Below the pieces are notes generated by a model. It searched no databases. It saw only the letters and a list, made by a program, of their open reading frames with translations, and had not been told where the DNA came from. This document shows, piece after piece, positions 13,779 through 23,296 of a DNA stretch of 45,903 nt. The position numbers were made by a program, and so were the translations under genes. The DNA is from CAYOHG01 sp964465125 (lineage in GTDB: Bacteria; Planctomycetota; Phycisphaerae; UBA1845; Fen-1342), in NCBI GenBank assembly GCA_964465125.1, contig CAYXIO010000031.1:1-45903 (forward strand), given 5' to 3'. How positions within the stretch are numbered: the stretch's first letter is position 1; the number at the start of each line of letters is the position of its first letter.

Positions 13779-15207
13779 TGGAGCGCGCGATGCGCGCCGC
13801 GCCGCGCTGGAGCGCGCCCTGCCGCATTCGCTTTCCGCCGAGCGGGCCGTGCTCGGCTCGATGCTGCTGGACGACGCCGCGATCGCCGAGGCGATCAACA
13901 TCCTCCCGGATGGCGTCGATTGCTTCTGGCTGGAGCGCCACCAGCGGCTCTACGTTCAGATTGTCCGGCTGTGGAAGGAACGCCGGCCGCTCGACGGAAT
14001 CGTCGTCAAGGACGAGCTCGAACGAGCCGGGATTTTTGAGGAACTCGGCGGCTTCGAGTTCCTCAGCGGGCTGATCGCCGCCGTGCCCTCGGCGCAGCGC
14101 GTCCGCGACTACGCCCACATCGTCCGCGACAAGTTCCTGCTGCGCCAGCTCATCTCCGCGACCCACAAGGTCATGGACGCCGCCTTCGACGACCGCGCGC
14201 CCACGCCCGAAATCCTCGATTTCGCCGAGAAAACCGTCTTCGGCGTGACCGAACAGCGCGTCTCGACCGGCTCACTGGCTCTCAGCAATCTGATCCAGGA
14301 GGTTTTCCGGCAGATCGAGCGGCTGGACGGCACGTCGCTGACCGGCGAGCCGACCGGGTTCTACGCATTGGATGAGATCACCAGCGGGTTCCAGCGCGAC
14401 GAACTGATCATCATCGCGGGGCGCCCGTCGATGGGCAAAACCGCGTTCGGCCTGAATGTCGCCGAGAACATGGCGCTGAACGTGGATGAATCACGCGGCG
14501 AGCGTCGTCCGGTGCTGTTCTTCTCGCTGGAAATGAGCGCGCAGCAGGTTGCCCAGCGCATCCTGTGCAGCCGGGCGCGCGTGGACGCGCACAAGCTCCG
14601 TCGCGGTCGGCACTCGGCCGAGGACATGGAGCGCCTGCAATACGCGGCGCAGGAGATTCAGAGCAAGCCGCTGCTGATTGACGACACGTCCAGCTTGTCG
14701 ATCCTGGAGCTGCGCGCCAGGGCGCGGATGGCGTATCGCAAGGAGAAGGTGCGCGCGATCTTCGTCGACTATTTGCAGCTCGTGCGCGCCCCGGGCACGG
14801 AGAGCCGCCAGCAGGAGGTGGCGGAAATCTCGCGCGGCCTCAAGGCGCTGGCCAAGGAGCTGCACGTGCCCGTCATCGCCATGGCGCAGCTCAACCGCAA
14901 CCCCGAGGACCGCAGCGGGAACCGGCCGCGCATGAGCGACCTGCGCGAAAGCGGCGCCATGGAGCAGGACGCCGACCTGATCGGACTGCTCCACCGCGAG
15001 GCGTATTACCGCGTGGGAGAAGACAACGCGCCGGAAGAGGAGGGCGCTGCCGAGCTGATCATCGCCAAGCAGCGCAACGGCCCGGTCGGGACGATCCCGC
15101 TTCACTTCAATCGCAGGTACACGCGCTTCGACAACCCCGAGCTGGGTGACCGCTATGGCGGAGGGCCGGAGTCCTCGTCCGGGGGACCGAACGGGGCTCC
15201 TTTCTGA
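13723..15207 (+). CDS. dnaB: Replicative DNA helicase DnaB
   Basis: The hexameric replicative helicase. ATG 13723 is chosen because GGAG lies at 13711-13714; it gives 494 residues and an N-terminal extension of about 25 basic residues before the conserved LPHSLSAERAVLGSMLLD. The N-terminal collar domain extends to about residue 150, then the RecA-like ATPase domain: Walker A GRPSMGKTAFGLN, FFSLEMSAQQV, Walker B AIFVDYLQLV, the MAQLNRNPEDR block and the LRESGAMEQDADLI region. A Gly/Ser tail ends the protein. Last gene of the block that starts at prs. Confidence 0.97.
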   Translation: MPKASRPEKPRTSSSRAPDGARDARRAALERALPHSLSAERAVLGSMLLDDAAIAEAINILPDGVDCFWLERHQRLYVQIVRLWKERRPLDGIVVKDELERAGIFEELGGFEFLSGLIAAVPSAQRVRDYAHIVRDKFLLRQLISATHKVMDAAFDDRAPTPEILDFAEKTVFGVTEQRVSTGSLALSNLIQEVFRQIERLDGTSLTGEPTGFYALDEITSGFQRDELIIIAGRPSMGKTAFGLNVAENMALNVDESRGERRPVLFFSLEMSAQQVAQRILCSRARVDAHKLRRGRHSAEDMERLQYAAQEIQSKPLLIDDTSSLSILELRARARMAYRKEKVRAIFVDYLQLVRAPGTESRQQEVAEISRGLKALAKELHVPVIAMAQLNRNPEDRSGNRPRMSDLRESGAMEQDADLIGLLHREAYYRVGEDNAPEEEGAAELIIAKQRNGPVGTIPLHFNRRYTRFDNPELGDRYGGGPESSSGGPNGAPF

Positions 15208-15560
15208 CCCGACTGGTGTGGTGTGGCGAGAGCCGGGCGTCCGCACAGTCCGCCGGGTCTCGCGGATCGCCGAGAATTATCCATCTTGCCCAGTCGCGCA
15301 ACTTTGACATTTGCTACGCCGCCAGCATATGATCCAGGAAATGTGCGGACAGCGCTGCCCAGGTGAATTCCGGCAGGCACTGCCCGTCCATTCGCGCAGA
15401 GCGCGCGCACGGCAATGCCGCTCGTGGCGAACATGCTCTGCGCACAGGACCGCTGCGCGGCGCGGCCCGGTCGGTCGCGGCGGACGCGGTGGCCGGCTTT
15501 CGGCGGCTCCCATTGGCTTGTCGGCGAGACGGGGGACTCGTGGGCAGGCTCGAGGCCGAA
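15208..15560. other. Intergenic region between dnaB and the GGDEF gene
   Basis: No convincing gene. A minus-strand frame ending at 15314 closes with a peptide (LPEFTWAALSAHFLDHM) that looks somewhat like a glycosyltransferase C-terminus, but nothing upstream in that frame supports a gene. No terminator after dnaB was found. Confidence 0.45.
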
Positions 15561-16955
15561 ATGGCTGACCGGGCATCACACTTTGCAGCCTCCTCGCCGG
15601 ATGAACTCGGGCTCACGCTTTCTCGTCGCGAATCCCGCGGCCGACTGCTGGTGATCGGCTCGACCGAGGACCGCGCCTCCCTCCGCCGCATCATGCCGGA
15701 CTGCGATGTCGCGCTGGCGGATGAGCCGCTCGAAGGCGTCTGGCGCGGCGAAAGCCAGTCCTACGATGGCGTGATCGTCTCGATGCAGCTCGGCGGCCGG
15801 GCGTTGCAGACCGTTCGCTCCCTGCGCGAAAAGACTCCGCTGGCCCGCATCGTGGTCACTTGCCGGCCGAGCGACGAGCCGCTGGCCCGCCGTGCGCTGC
15901 TGACGGGCGCCGACGACTACGTGTTGGAGCCGCTCTCTCCTGAGGAAATGGAGAAGGCGCTGGGGATGATCTCGTCGCGGTCTCTGCCGCCGGTGGCCTC
16001 GGCCGGTCCGCCGAGCGTACGCGAGCTGACGGAGCTGAGCGAAGTGCTTCGCCGGCTGGACGAGGGCGTCCGGTCGACGTTACAGCGTTTCGCGAGCACC
16101 GTTCAGCAGGCGTTCGAGAGCGTCGGGGTGCTGGTCGAGCTGGATGGCGAGGTTTGCACCGCCGGCGACATTCGCGAACCGATTCTCGAGGAGGCGGTGC
16201 TGCGCGACGGCGTGCCGGTGGGCCGCATCAGCCTGGCGCGCGGGCATGGCGGAGCCTACGCAGCGCAGGCGCTCGCGCGGCTCGGAGAATACGCGTGCCT
16301 GCTGGAGACGTTGGTCGCGGAGTTGCGCAAGCGCGAGAAGCTCCAGGACCTCGCGTGGACCGATGACCTGAGCGGCCTGCGCAACCGCCGATTCTTCGAG
16401 CACGCCCTGGACGAGCTGATCGCGCACGCGCTTCAGAACCGCCAGTGCCTGACCCTGCTGCTGCTCGATATCGACAACTTCAAGACTTACAACGACGCGC
16501 TCGGGCACGAGGTCGGCGACCAACTGATCCGCGAGATGGCGGTGCTGCTTTCGCGCTGCCTGCGCGAGCGCGACGTGGTGGCGCGCATCGGCGGGGACGA
16601 GTTCGCGGTCATTCTGTGGGACGCGGAGCGGCAGCGCGTGCCCGGCTCGCAGCATCCGCGCGAGTTCATGGCCGTGGCTCAGCGATTCCGCCAGGCGATT
16701 GAGGATCACGATTTCCGCTGCCTCGGCGCGACGGGCCCGGCGCCCGTGACGATCAGCGGCGGGCTGGCCTGCCTGCCCTGGAGTGGAATCACGCGCGAGC
16801 AGCTCATGCGGGCCGCCGACCAGGCCATGCTCGAAGCGAAGCGGACGGGCAAGAACACGCTCCTGCTGGCGCCGGAACGCACCGACGCCGGCGCCCCGCC
16901 GGACACGCCGCGCGCCGCGGGCATGGACGTGGCGCCGCCGTTGGCCGGCGCCTGA
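15561..16955 (+). CDS. Diguanylate cyclase (GGDEF) with degenerate receiver domain
   Basis: Makes the second messenger c-di-GMP from GTP. ATG 15561 has GAGG five bases upstream; GTG 15540 is a possible alternative. Residues 30-140 resemble a response-regulator receiver fold (RLLVIGST, then DGVIVSMQL, then GADDYVLEPL), but the phospho-acceptor Asp position appears to be Ser, so it is probably a pseudo-receiver. A GAF-like or linker region follows (residues 150-265), then the GGDEF domain: TDDLSGLRNRRFFE, LLLDIDNFKTYNDALGHEVG, RIGGDEFAVIL. The inhibitory I-site RxxD is present as RERD, five residues before GGDEF, so product inhibition is expected. No membrane segment; cytoplasmic. Confidence 0.9.
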   Translation: MADRASHFAASSPDELGLTLSRRESRGRLLVIGSTEDRASLRRIMPDCDVALADEPLEGVWRGESQSYDGVIVSMQLGGRALQTVRSLREKTPLARIVVTCRPSDEPLARRALLTGADDYVLEPLSPEEMEKALGMISSRSLPPVASAGPPSVRELTELSEVLRRLDEGVRSTLQRFASTVQQAFESVGVLVELDGEVCTAGDIREPILEEAVLRDGVPVGRISLARGHGGAYAAQALARLGEYACLLETLVAELRKREKLQDLAWTDDLSGLRNRRFFEHALDELIAHALQNRQCLTLLLLDIDNFKTYNDALGHEVGDQLIREMAVLLSRCLRERDVVARIGGDEFAVILWDAERQRVPGSQHPREFMAVAQRFRQAIEDHDFRCLGATGPAPVTISGGLACLPWSGITREQLMRAADQAMLEAKRTGKNTLLLAPERTDAGAPPDTPRAAGMDVAPPLAGA

Positions 16956-16970
16956 TGATCACCCTATACT
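16941..16970 (+). promoter_or_regulatory. Predicted promoter of serA
   Basis: TATACT (16965-16970, five of six -10 bases) preceded at 18 bases by TTGGCC (16941-16946, weak -35). It lies 58 bases before the serA start and overlaps the end of the GGDEF gene. Confidence 0.4.
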
Positions 16971-17028
16971 GGCATGCCGTTTGCTGTGCGAGGGCTGGCG
17001 CCGCTGATCCGGCGACCGGAGGCATGCC

Positions 17029-18237
17029 ATGCGGATACTCATTGCAGACAAGTTTGAAGCGTGGGGAATTGACCAACTCAAGGCGCTCGCGACGGACGTT
17101 CGCAACGAGCCCGGGTTGAAGGGCGACGCGTTCAAGCAGACCGTCGCGAGCTATGATCCGCAACTGATCGTCGTTCGCTCGACCAAAGTAACGGCGGACG
17201 TGATCAACGCGGGAACGCATCTGCGCGGGATCATCCGCGCGGGGTCCGGGTACGACAACATCGACTTGGCGGCCGCATCGTCGCACGGCGTGATGATCTC
17301 AAACTGCCCGGGGATGAACTCGTCCGCCGTCGCCGAGCTGGCGATGGGCCTGTGCATCGCGCTCGACCGGCGGATTCCGGAAAACGTGGCCGAGTTCCGC
17401 AACCGCCGCTGGAAGAAGAAGGACTTCGCCAAGAACTCGCGCGGGTTGAGGGGGCGCACACTCGGCATCATCGGCGCAGGCAAGATCGGCACGCTCGTCG
17501 CCCACATGGGCATGGGCTTCGGCATGAAGATCCTCTACTACAACCTCGGCCGCTCGCAGCGTCTGATGGATCATCCGCAATGCCGCCGAGCCGAGATCGA
17601 CGAGCTGCTGCGCGAAGCCGATTTCGTCACGATTCACGTTCCGGGCGATGACAGCACGCACAGCCTGGTGGACGAGCAGCGGCTGGGCCTGATGAAGAAA
17701 GAGGCCGTGCTGGTCAACACCAGCCGGGCCGGAGTGGTGGACGAGGTGGCGCTGGTCCGAGCGCTGCGCGAGGGCCGGCTGCGAGGCGCCGCGGTGGACG
17801 TGTTCCCTGGCGAGCCGGCGGCCGACGCGGAGACCGTGGACAGTCCGCTGACCGAGGTGCCGAACCTGTACGTCACGCACCACATCGGCGCTTCCACGGA
17901 AGAGGCGCAGCTCGCGGTCGCGGAGGAGACGGTCCGCCTGGTCCGCGAGTTCAAGACGACCGGCAAGCTTCCCAACTGCGTCAATATGCAGACCGACCCG
18001 CGGCACGAGTGCCTTCTGGTCATTCGCATGCGAAACCGCCCCGGCACGCTGGCCTACATCTTCAACGTCATCGGCGACGCCGACATCAACGCCGAGGAGA
18101 TGGACCACGTCATCTACGACGGCGGGAACGCCGCCGCAGCGCACATCCGGATCGACAAGCACCCGGCCGACGCGACGCTCAAGAAGCTGCGCGAAGGCAA
18201 CCCGAACATCATCGCGGCGGAGGTGCTGAACGTCTGA
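17029..18237 (+). CDS. serA: D-3-phosphoglycerate dehydrogenase
   Basis: Oxidises 3-phosphoglycerate with NAD+ as the first step of serine synthesis. The 402-residue protein starts at ATG 17029 with CGGAGG at 17017-17022. Features in order: substrate-domain strand RAGSGYDNIDLAAA, NAD-binding GIIGAGKIGTLV, the catalytic Arg in VNTSRAGVVDE, the catalytic His in HHIGASTEEA, and a C-terminal ACT-like domain from about residue 325 (CLLVIRMRNRPGTLAYIFNVIGD) likely to sense an amino acid, probably serine. This layout matches the short, ACT-bearing form of the enzyme. Other 2-hydroxyacid dehydrogenases share the core, but the ACT domain supports SerA. Confidence 0.88.
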   Translation: MRILIADKFEAWGIDQLKALATDVRNEPGLKGDAFKQTVASYDPQLIVVRSTKVTADVINAGTHLRGIIRAGSGYDNIDLAAASSHGVMISNCPGMNSSAVAELAMGLCIALDRRIPENVAEFRNRRWKKKDFAKNSRGLRGRTLGIIGAGKIGTLVAHMGMGFGMKILYYNLGRSQRLMDHPQCRRAEIDELLREADFVTIHVPGDDSTHSLVDEQRLGLMKKEAVLVNTSRAGVVDEVALVRALREGRLRGAAVDVFPGEPAADAETVDSPLTEVPNLYVTHHIGASTEEAQLAVAEETVRLVREFKTTGKLPNCVNMQTDPRHECLLVIRMRNRPGTLAYIFNVIGDADINAEEMDHVIYDGGNAAAAHIRIDKHPADATLKKLREGNPNIIAAEVLNV

Positions 18238-18550
18238 CGCGCCGCGGGCGCGTCCCATCGGTAGCTCGCCGGCGCCGCACTGAGCTCGGCGCTCGATGGG
18301 GAGCTGACCGCTGAGCTCCAGGGGGGTGCTGTCGCTCGGCCAGGGACCCGTCCGAGCGCGCCCGTTCGCGGGGTGCGCGATTTGGCGCTTCGCGTGCGCG
18401 GAATGCACACCACCCCGTTCGTCGCCACTGCCAGCGCGCTTCCTGGCGTCATTCCGTGGGTCGCGAGGCCGGCTCGTTCCCGCCGATGTGGCACACAACG
18501 TGCAAGTGGCGCGGAGGTGCCTGGTCCGCAGACCCGACGGGAGACTGCTT
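18238..18550. other. Leader region before the 2-oxoacid oxidoreductase operon
   Basis: Holds a branched hairpin at 18254-18300 in which CCCATCG pairs with CGATGGG, enclosing AGC/GCT and GCCG/CGGC. No T-run follows, so it is not a standard terminator; it could end serA or structure the leader of the next operon. The iorA frame is open through much of this region but shows no homology before 18551. Confidence 0.4.
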
Positions 18551-20164
18551 GTGCGAACCGAAGTGCTGCTGGGGGACGAAGCGGTGGGACTGGCCGCGAT
18601 CGACGCGGGCATTGCGGGAGCGTTCTCCTACCCCGGAACGCCCGCGACCGAGATCTTCGAGTTCATCTCGACGCGCACCGCCGGGACCGGGAGGGTCTTC
18701 GCGGCCTGGTCCACCAACGAGAAGGTCGCCTACGAGGAAGCGCTCGGCATGTCCTACGCCGGGCGGCGCTCGATCGTCTCGATGAAGCACGTCGGCCTGA
18801 ACGTGGCGGCCGACCCGTTCATGAGCTCGTCGTTGACCGGGGTTAACGGCGGCCTCGTGCTCGCGGTCGCCGATGATCCCGGGATGCACTCCTCTCAGAA
18901 CGAGCAGGACAGCCGCTGTTACGCCGAGTTCGCGCACCTGCCATGCTTCGAGCCGGCGAATCAGCAGGAATGCTACGACGCGACGCGCGAGGCGTTCGAG
19001 CTCTCCGAGCGCGTCCAGCTCCCCGTGATGATCCGCCTCGTAACCCGTCTGGCGCACAGCCGCGGCGACGTTCGAGTGGCGTACGAGAGCGAGTCGCAGC
19101 AGCGCCCGCGCGAAACGGGGCGCATTCCGGATTGGCGCGAATGGACCCTGCTGCCGACGAATGCCCGGGGACGCTATCAGCGGCTGCTGCAACTACAGCC
19201 GAAGCTGGTCGAGGAATCCGAGCATTCGTGCTTCAACGCCCTGACCCTGGCGGGGCCGCGCGGGCTGATCGCCAACGGCATCGCCTGGAACTACGTGCGC
19301 GAATCGCTCGGTTCGCAGAGCGACTGGTCGCTGCTGAAGATCGCCACCTACCCTCCGCCGATCAACCTGATCCGCCGGCTGGTGGATCATTGCAGCGAAG
19401 TCCTGATGGTCGAGGAGGGCTACCCCTTCATCGAGTCGCGCTTGAGCGGCCTGCTCGGTGTTCCCGGAAAGCTGATTCGCGGCAAACTCAGCGGCGACGT
19501 GCCGGCCAGCGGCGAGATGACGCCCGACATCGTCGACGCCGTGATTCGCCGCCGGCCCATCCGGGCCGTCGCGCACGATGACCTGCCGGGCCGGCCCCCG
19601 CAGTTCTGCCAGGGCTGTCCGCACGCGGACCAGTTCAAGTCGCTGCGGAACGCGCTCTCCGGCCTGCCGCAGGCGACCGTCTTCGGCGACATCGGCTGTT
19701 ATTCGCTGGGCGCGCTGCCGCCGCACAATTGCATGCACACCTGCGTGGACATGGGGGCGTCGATCTCCATGGCGCACGGGGCGGCTCAGGCCGGCGTCCC
19801 GCACGTGGTCTGCACCATCGGCGACTCGACCTTCTGGCACTCCGGCGTTCAGCCGCTGATCGGCGCGATCCGCAGCGACGCCGACATGACCGTCCTGATT
19901 CTCGACAACAGCGCCACCGCGATGACCGGCTGCCAGGACACGGCGGTCCCCGGCGACGACCTCGTGGAGATCCTGCTGGCGCTCGGTGTGAGCCGCGACC
20001 ATCTGCACGTGGTCGATCCTTCGCCGAAGCGACACGAGGAGAACACGGACCTGCTGCGCCGCGAGATCGCTCACCGCGGACTGTCCGTGATCGTGGCTCG
20101 CCGAATCTGCATTCATGTCAAGCGCAAGGGCGCGGCGACGGCCACGAGCGCAGCCGCTTCCTGA
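18551..20164 (+). CDS. iorA: 2-oxoacid (indolepyruvate-type) ferredoxin oxidoreductase alpha subunit lacking the ferredoxin domain
   Basis: The enzyme decarboxylates aryl 2-oxoacids with TPP and CoA, giving aryl-acyl-CoA and reduced carrier. GTG 18551 has GGGAG at 18539-18543 and starts directly at the conserved VLLGDEAVGLAAIDAG. The pyruvate-oxidoreductase N-domain (SYPGTPATEI, MKHVGLNVAADPF) is followed by the TPP-binding half: FCQGCPH, GDIGCYSLG, GDSTFWHSG and the metal-binding NSATAMTG. Bacterial and archaeal IorA normally carry two 4Fe-4S clusters in a C-terminal ferredoxin domain after a VIIARRPC-like strand. Here the chain ends 15 residues after VIVARRICIH with an Ala/Thr tail, so the clusters are absent (537 residues instead of about 600 or more). 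The natural substrate could be another 2-oxoacid. Confidence 0.85.
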   Translation: MRTEVLLGDEAVGLAAIDAGIAGAFSYPGTPATEIFEFISTRTAGTGRVFAAWSTNEKVAYEEALGMSYAGRRSIVSMKHVGLNVAADPFMSSSLTGVNGGLVLAVADDPGMHSSQNEQDSRCYAEFAHLPCFEPANQQECYDATREAFELSERVQLPVMIRLVTRLAHSRGDVRVAYESESQQRPRETGRIPDWREWTLLPTNARGRYQRLLQLQPKLVEESEHSCFNALTLAGPRGLIANGIAWNYVRESLGSQSDWSLLKIATYPPPINLIRRLVDHCSEVLMVEEGYPFIESRLSGLLGVPGKLIRGKLSGDVPASGEMTPDIVDAVIRRRPIRAVAHDDLPGRPPQFCQGCPHADQFKSLRNALSGLPQATVFGDIGCYSLGALPPHNCMHTCVDMGASISMAHGAAQAGVPHVVCTIGDSTFWHSGVQPLIGAIRSDADMTVLILDNSATAMTGCQDTAVPGDDLVEILLALGVSRDHLHVVDPSPKRHEENTDLLRREIAHRGLSVIVARRICIHVKRKGAATATSAAAS

Positions 20165-20184
20165 TTTTCACGCGGGAGCCAACC

Positions 20185-23100
20185 GTGGACAGCAACCTCA
20201 TCCTGGCGGGTGTCGGCGGACAGGGAACGCTGACCATCGCGCGAGCGATCACCATCGCCGCCACGCGACGCGGAATGCACGTGCGGCAGGCGGAAGTGCA
20301 CGGTATGTCGCAGCGCGGGGGGGCGGTGCAGTCGCACCTGCGGATCAGCGACGGCGAAATCTACAGCGACCTGGTCCCGCTCGGCCGCGCGGACATTCTG
20401 ATCGCCGTCGAGCCGCTCGAATCGCTGCGCTACCTCGAATACCTCCAGCGCGACGGCACGCTGCTGGTCAGCACGGACCCGGTGCTGAACCTCCCGAACT
20501 ACCCGCCGCTGGAGGAGCTGCTCGAGCGGATCAGCCGTCAGCCTCGGCACGTGCTGCTCGACGCGGACCGGCTGGCGCGCCTGGCGGGCTCGCAGCGGGC
20601 GGCCAACACCGTGATGCTCGGGGCGGCGTCGCTTTCGCTGCCGCTGCCGCCCGACGCGCTCGAAGCCGCGCTGGGGGAAATCTTCGCCGGGAAGGGCGCC
20701 GGCGTCGTCGAGACCGCATGCCGCGCGTTTCGAATCGGACGCAACGCCGCGATGATCTACGGCCTGGGGCTTGAGCGCGGCGGCAAGTCGCGCGTCGTCA
20801 GGCAGTGGCTGGCCGACCTGCCGGGCGCGCGAATGACGTCGGACAACGCGCTCGTCGGGCTGCCGCCGCTGATCGGCGCGGAGGAGCCCGGGCTGTCGCC
20901 GGCAGAGCACGACGCCGTCAGCCAGATTCTAAAATGCGCCGCCGAAGCGGGCCGCGAGGCGCTTTTTGAGCACGAAGTCTACGGACTGGTCGAGCTGGTG
21001 GGCGCGATCCACGCGCCGCGCTACCTCTTCATTCCGCACGGGGGAGACGTATCGGCCGACGAGCTGCGCGCGTTCGGCGGGGATCGCGTGGTGCTCAAGC
21101 TGGTGTCGGCCGACGTAACGCACAAGAGCGACGCGGGCGCGGTTCGCTTCGTTCCCAACGAGCCGGAGGCGGTTCGGCGCGAGCTGAACGACCTGTTCGC
21201 GACGCACGAGCGCCACGCGCACGTGGAAGGCGCGCTGCTGGTGGAATACGTGCCGCGCGAGGCGCCGGGTTTCGGTGACGAGCTGTTCGTAGGCATTCGT
21301 GCGACGCGCGAGTTCGGCCCGGTGATCGCCGCGGGGCTGGGCGGCGTCGACACGGAGTTTCTGGCGCGCAGCATGCTGCCCGGGGTGGCGGTGGCGAAAG
21401 CCGTGGTCGCCGACACGAACCCGAGCCAATTCCTGGAGCTCTTCCGTCGGACCGCGGCGTACGAAACGCTCAGCGGCAAAGCGCGCGGTCATCGGCGCCT
21501 GGTCTCGGACGGCGAGCTGCTGCGGTGCTTCCGCGCGTTTCTCTCGATCGCGCGGGAGTTCTGCGCTCCCGCACAGGACGGCGAGCCGCGCCTGATCGAG
21601 CTGGAAGTGAACCCGTTCAGCTTCCGCGCGCAGCGGTTGATTCCGCTCGACGGCCGCGGCCGACTCGGGGCGGTCGCCGAAGCGCGCCCGCAACGGCCGG
21701 CCGAGCACGTGCGCTGCCTGCTCGATCCGAAGTCGATCGCCGTGCTGGGCGTCTCGGCCAACTCGATGAATTTCGGCCGCATCATCCTCAACAACGCCGT
21801 TCGCAGCGGATTTCCGCGCGAACGCCTGATCGTCGTGCGTGAGGGCGTCAAGGAGATCGACGGTGTGCGCTGCGTGCGCGGATTGCGCGAGCTCGGCGCT
21901 GGGGCCGACCTGCTGGTCGTCGCCGTCGATTCAAAGCAGCTTCCGACGCTGGTCGACGAGCTCGTGGAGACCAACGCGGCCCGCTCGGTGATCCTCATTC
22001 CCGGCGGCGTCGGCGAGACCCAGGGCAGCAACGAGCTGAACGACCGCGTGCGTCAGGCGATCGCCCGCGCGCGCGAGAACCCGGCCGGGCCGGTGTTCCT
22101 CGGGCCCAACTCGATGGGCCTGCAATCACGCCCGGGCCGCTACGACACGTTCTTCGTGCCCGCCGACAAGTTCGACAGCCGCTGGTCGGCGCCGGCCCGC
22201 CGGGCCGCGCTGATTTCGCAGAGCGGCGCGTTCATGCTGACGCGCATGAGCCATCTCGAGTCGCTCGATCCGGCGCTGGCGATTTCGCTGGGCAACCAGT
22301 TCGATCTGACGCTGGCCGACCTGCTGAACGCGGTTGCGGACCGTCACGACGTGGACGCGATCGGCGTGTACGCGGAGGGCTTCCAGGACCTCGACGGTCT
22401 CGCGTTTCTTCAGGCCACCCGCCGCGCGATCCGGGCCGGCAAACGCGTCATCTTCTACAAGGCCGGCCGCACGGCGCCGGGACGATCGGCGGCGGCAGGC
22501 CACACGGCTTCGGTGGCAGGCGACTATGACGTCTGTCAGGCGGCGGCGGAGGAGGCCGGCGCCTTGGTCATCGATACGTTCAGCGAGTTTCAGCAGCTCA
22601 TGGACCTTGCAACCAGCCTGCACGCCAAGGAGGTGCGCGGACGCCGCGTGGGCGTGATCAGCAACGCCGGCTACGAGGCCGTCGGAATGGCGGATGCGAT
22701 CCGCGGGGCGCGCTACGAAGTTGAGGTCGCGGGGCTCGCCGACGATGAGGTTGAGAAGCTGCGCGCCGTGCTGAGCAAGAGCGGCGTGGAGCGGCTCGTC
22801 AACGCGAGGAACCCGCTCGATCTCACGCCGATGTCCAACGACGAAGTCTACGAATCCTGCACGCGCGTGATGCTGGACAGCGACGAGGTCGACGCCGTCG
22901 TGGTCGGAATCGTCCCGATGACGCCGGCCCTGCGCACTCTGCCCGATGAGCTGCATCGCCCGGACTCGGTGGCGCAGCGACTGATCCGCATCAACAAGCA
23001 ATCGCACAAGCCGTTGATCGCGGTCGTGGATACCGGGCGGGCGTACGACCCACTGGTGGAAGTGCTGCGTTCGGGCGGAATCCCGGTCTTCCACACGAGC

Positions 23101-23223
23101 GACCACGCCATCCGCTCGCTGGGGCGCTACCTGTGTCACCGTGCTCCCGCGCCCGCGAGCCCCGCGGAAGCTGCGCCGATGCCCGCGGTGCGCGAGCTGA
23201 AGGTTGCGACGGCGGGGGCATGA
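20185..23223 (+). CDS. Fusion: indolepyruvate oxidoreductase beta subunit + ADP-forming acyl-CoA synthetase (beta and alpha)
   Basis: A 1012-residue protein starting at GTG 20185 (GGGAG at 20174-20178), 20 bases after iorA. Residues 1-195 are an IorB-type subunit (LILAGVGGQGTLTIARAI, VHGMSQRGGAVQSHLR). Residues 245-480 are the ATP-grasp half of an ADP-forming acyl-CoA synthetase (VLKLVSADVTHKSDAGAV, conserved His at 313; LVEYVPREAPGFGDELFVGI). Residues 510-1000 are the CoA-binding and ligase half (SIAVLGVSANSMNFGRIILNN, GPNSMGLQ, SQSGAFMLTRM), with the phospho-His loop GHTASVAG at residue 773. Together with iorA it would turn a 2-oxoacid into acyl-CoA and then into free acid with ATP formation. 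The known archaeal route does this with separate proteins; all three modules in one chain is unusual. Confidence 0.88.
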   Translation: MDSNLILAGVGGQGTLTIARAITIAATRRGMHVRQAEVHGMSQRGGAVQSHLRISDGEIYSDLVPLGRADILIAVEPLESLRYLEYLQRDGTLLVSTDPVLNLPNYPPLEELLERISRQPRHVLLDADRLARLAGSQRAANTVMLGAASLSLPLPPDALEAALGEIFAGKGAGVVETACRAFRIGRNAAMIYGLGLERGGKSRVVRQWLADLPGARMTSDNALVGLPPLIGAEEPGLSPAEHDAVSQILKCAAEAGREALFEHEVYGLVELVGAIHAPRYLFIPHGGDVSADELRAFGGDRVVLKLVSADVTHKSDAGAVRFVPNEPEAVRRELNDLFATHERHAHVEGALLVEYVPREAPGFGDELFVGIRATREFGPVIAAGLGGVDTEFLARSMLPGVAVAKAVVADTNPSQFLELFRRTAAYETLSGKARGHRRLVSDGELLRCFRAFLSIAREFCAPAQDGEPRLIELEVNPFSFRAQRLIPLDGRGRLGAVAEARPQRPAEHVRCLLDPKSIAVLGVSANSMNFGRIILNNAVRSGFPRERLIVVREGVKEIDGVRCVRGLRELGAGADLLVVAVDSKQLPTLVDELVETNAARSVILIPGGVGETQGSNELNDRVRQAIARARENPAGPVFLGPNSMGLQSRPGRYDTFFVPADKFDSRWSAPARRAALISQSGAFMLTRMSHLESLDPALAISLGNQFDLTLADLLNAVADRHDVDAIGVYAEGFQDLDGLAFLQATRRAIRAGKRVIFYKAGRTAPGRSAAAGHTASVAGDYDVCQAAAEEAGALVIDTFSEFQQLMDLATSLHAKEVRGRRVGVISNAGYEAVGMADAIRGARYEVEVAGLADDEVEKLRAVLSKSGVERLVNARNPLDLTPMSNDEVYESCTRVMLDSDEVDAVVVGIVPMTPALRTLPDELHRPDSVAQRLIRINKQSHKPLIAVVDTGRAYDPLVEVLRSGGIPVFHTSDHAIRSLGRYLCHRAPAPASPAEAAPMPAVRELKVATAGA

Positions 23224-23296
23224 GGCGCGGCTCGGGCGCCGCTGGCGACCCAACCGAGCGGCCGGTCCGTACGCTCATGAAAGTTCCCGCGTCGGC

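Noticed and set aside
15314..15400. Minus-strand peptide resembling a glycosyltransferase C-terminus
   Set aside because: Only about 25 residues look plausible and the frame upstream is low-quality sequence; not enough for a gene or pseudogene call.
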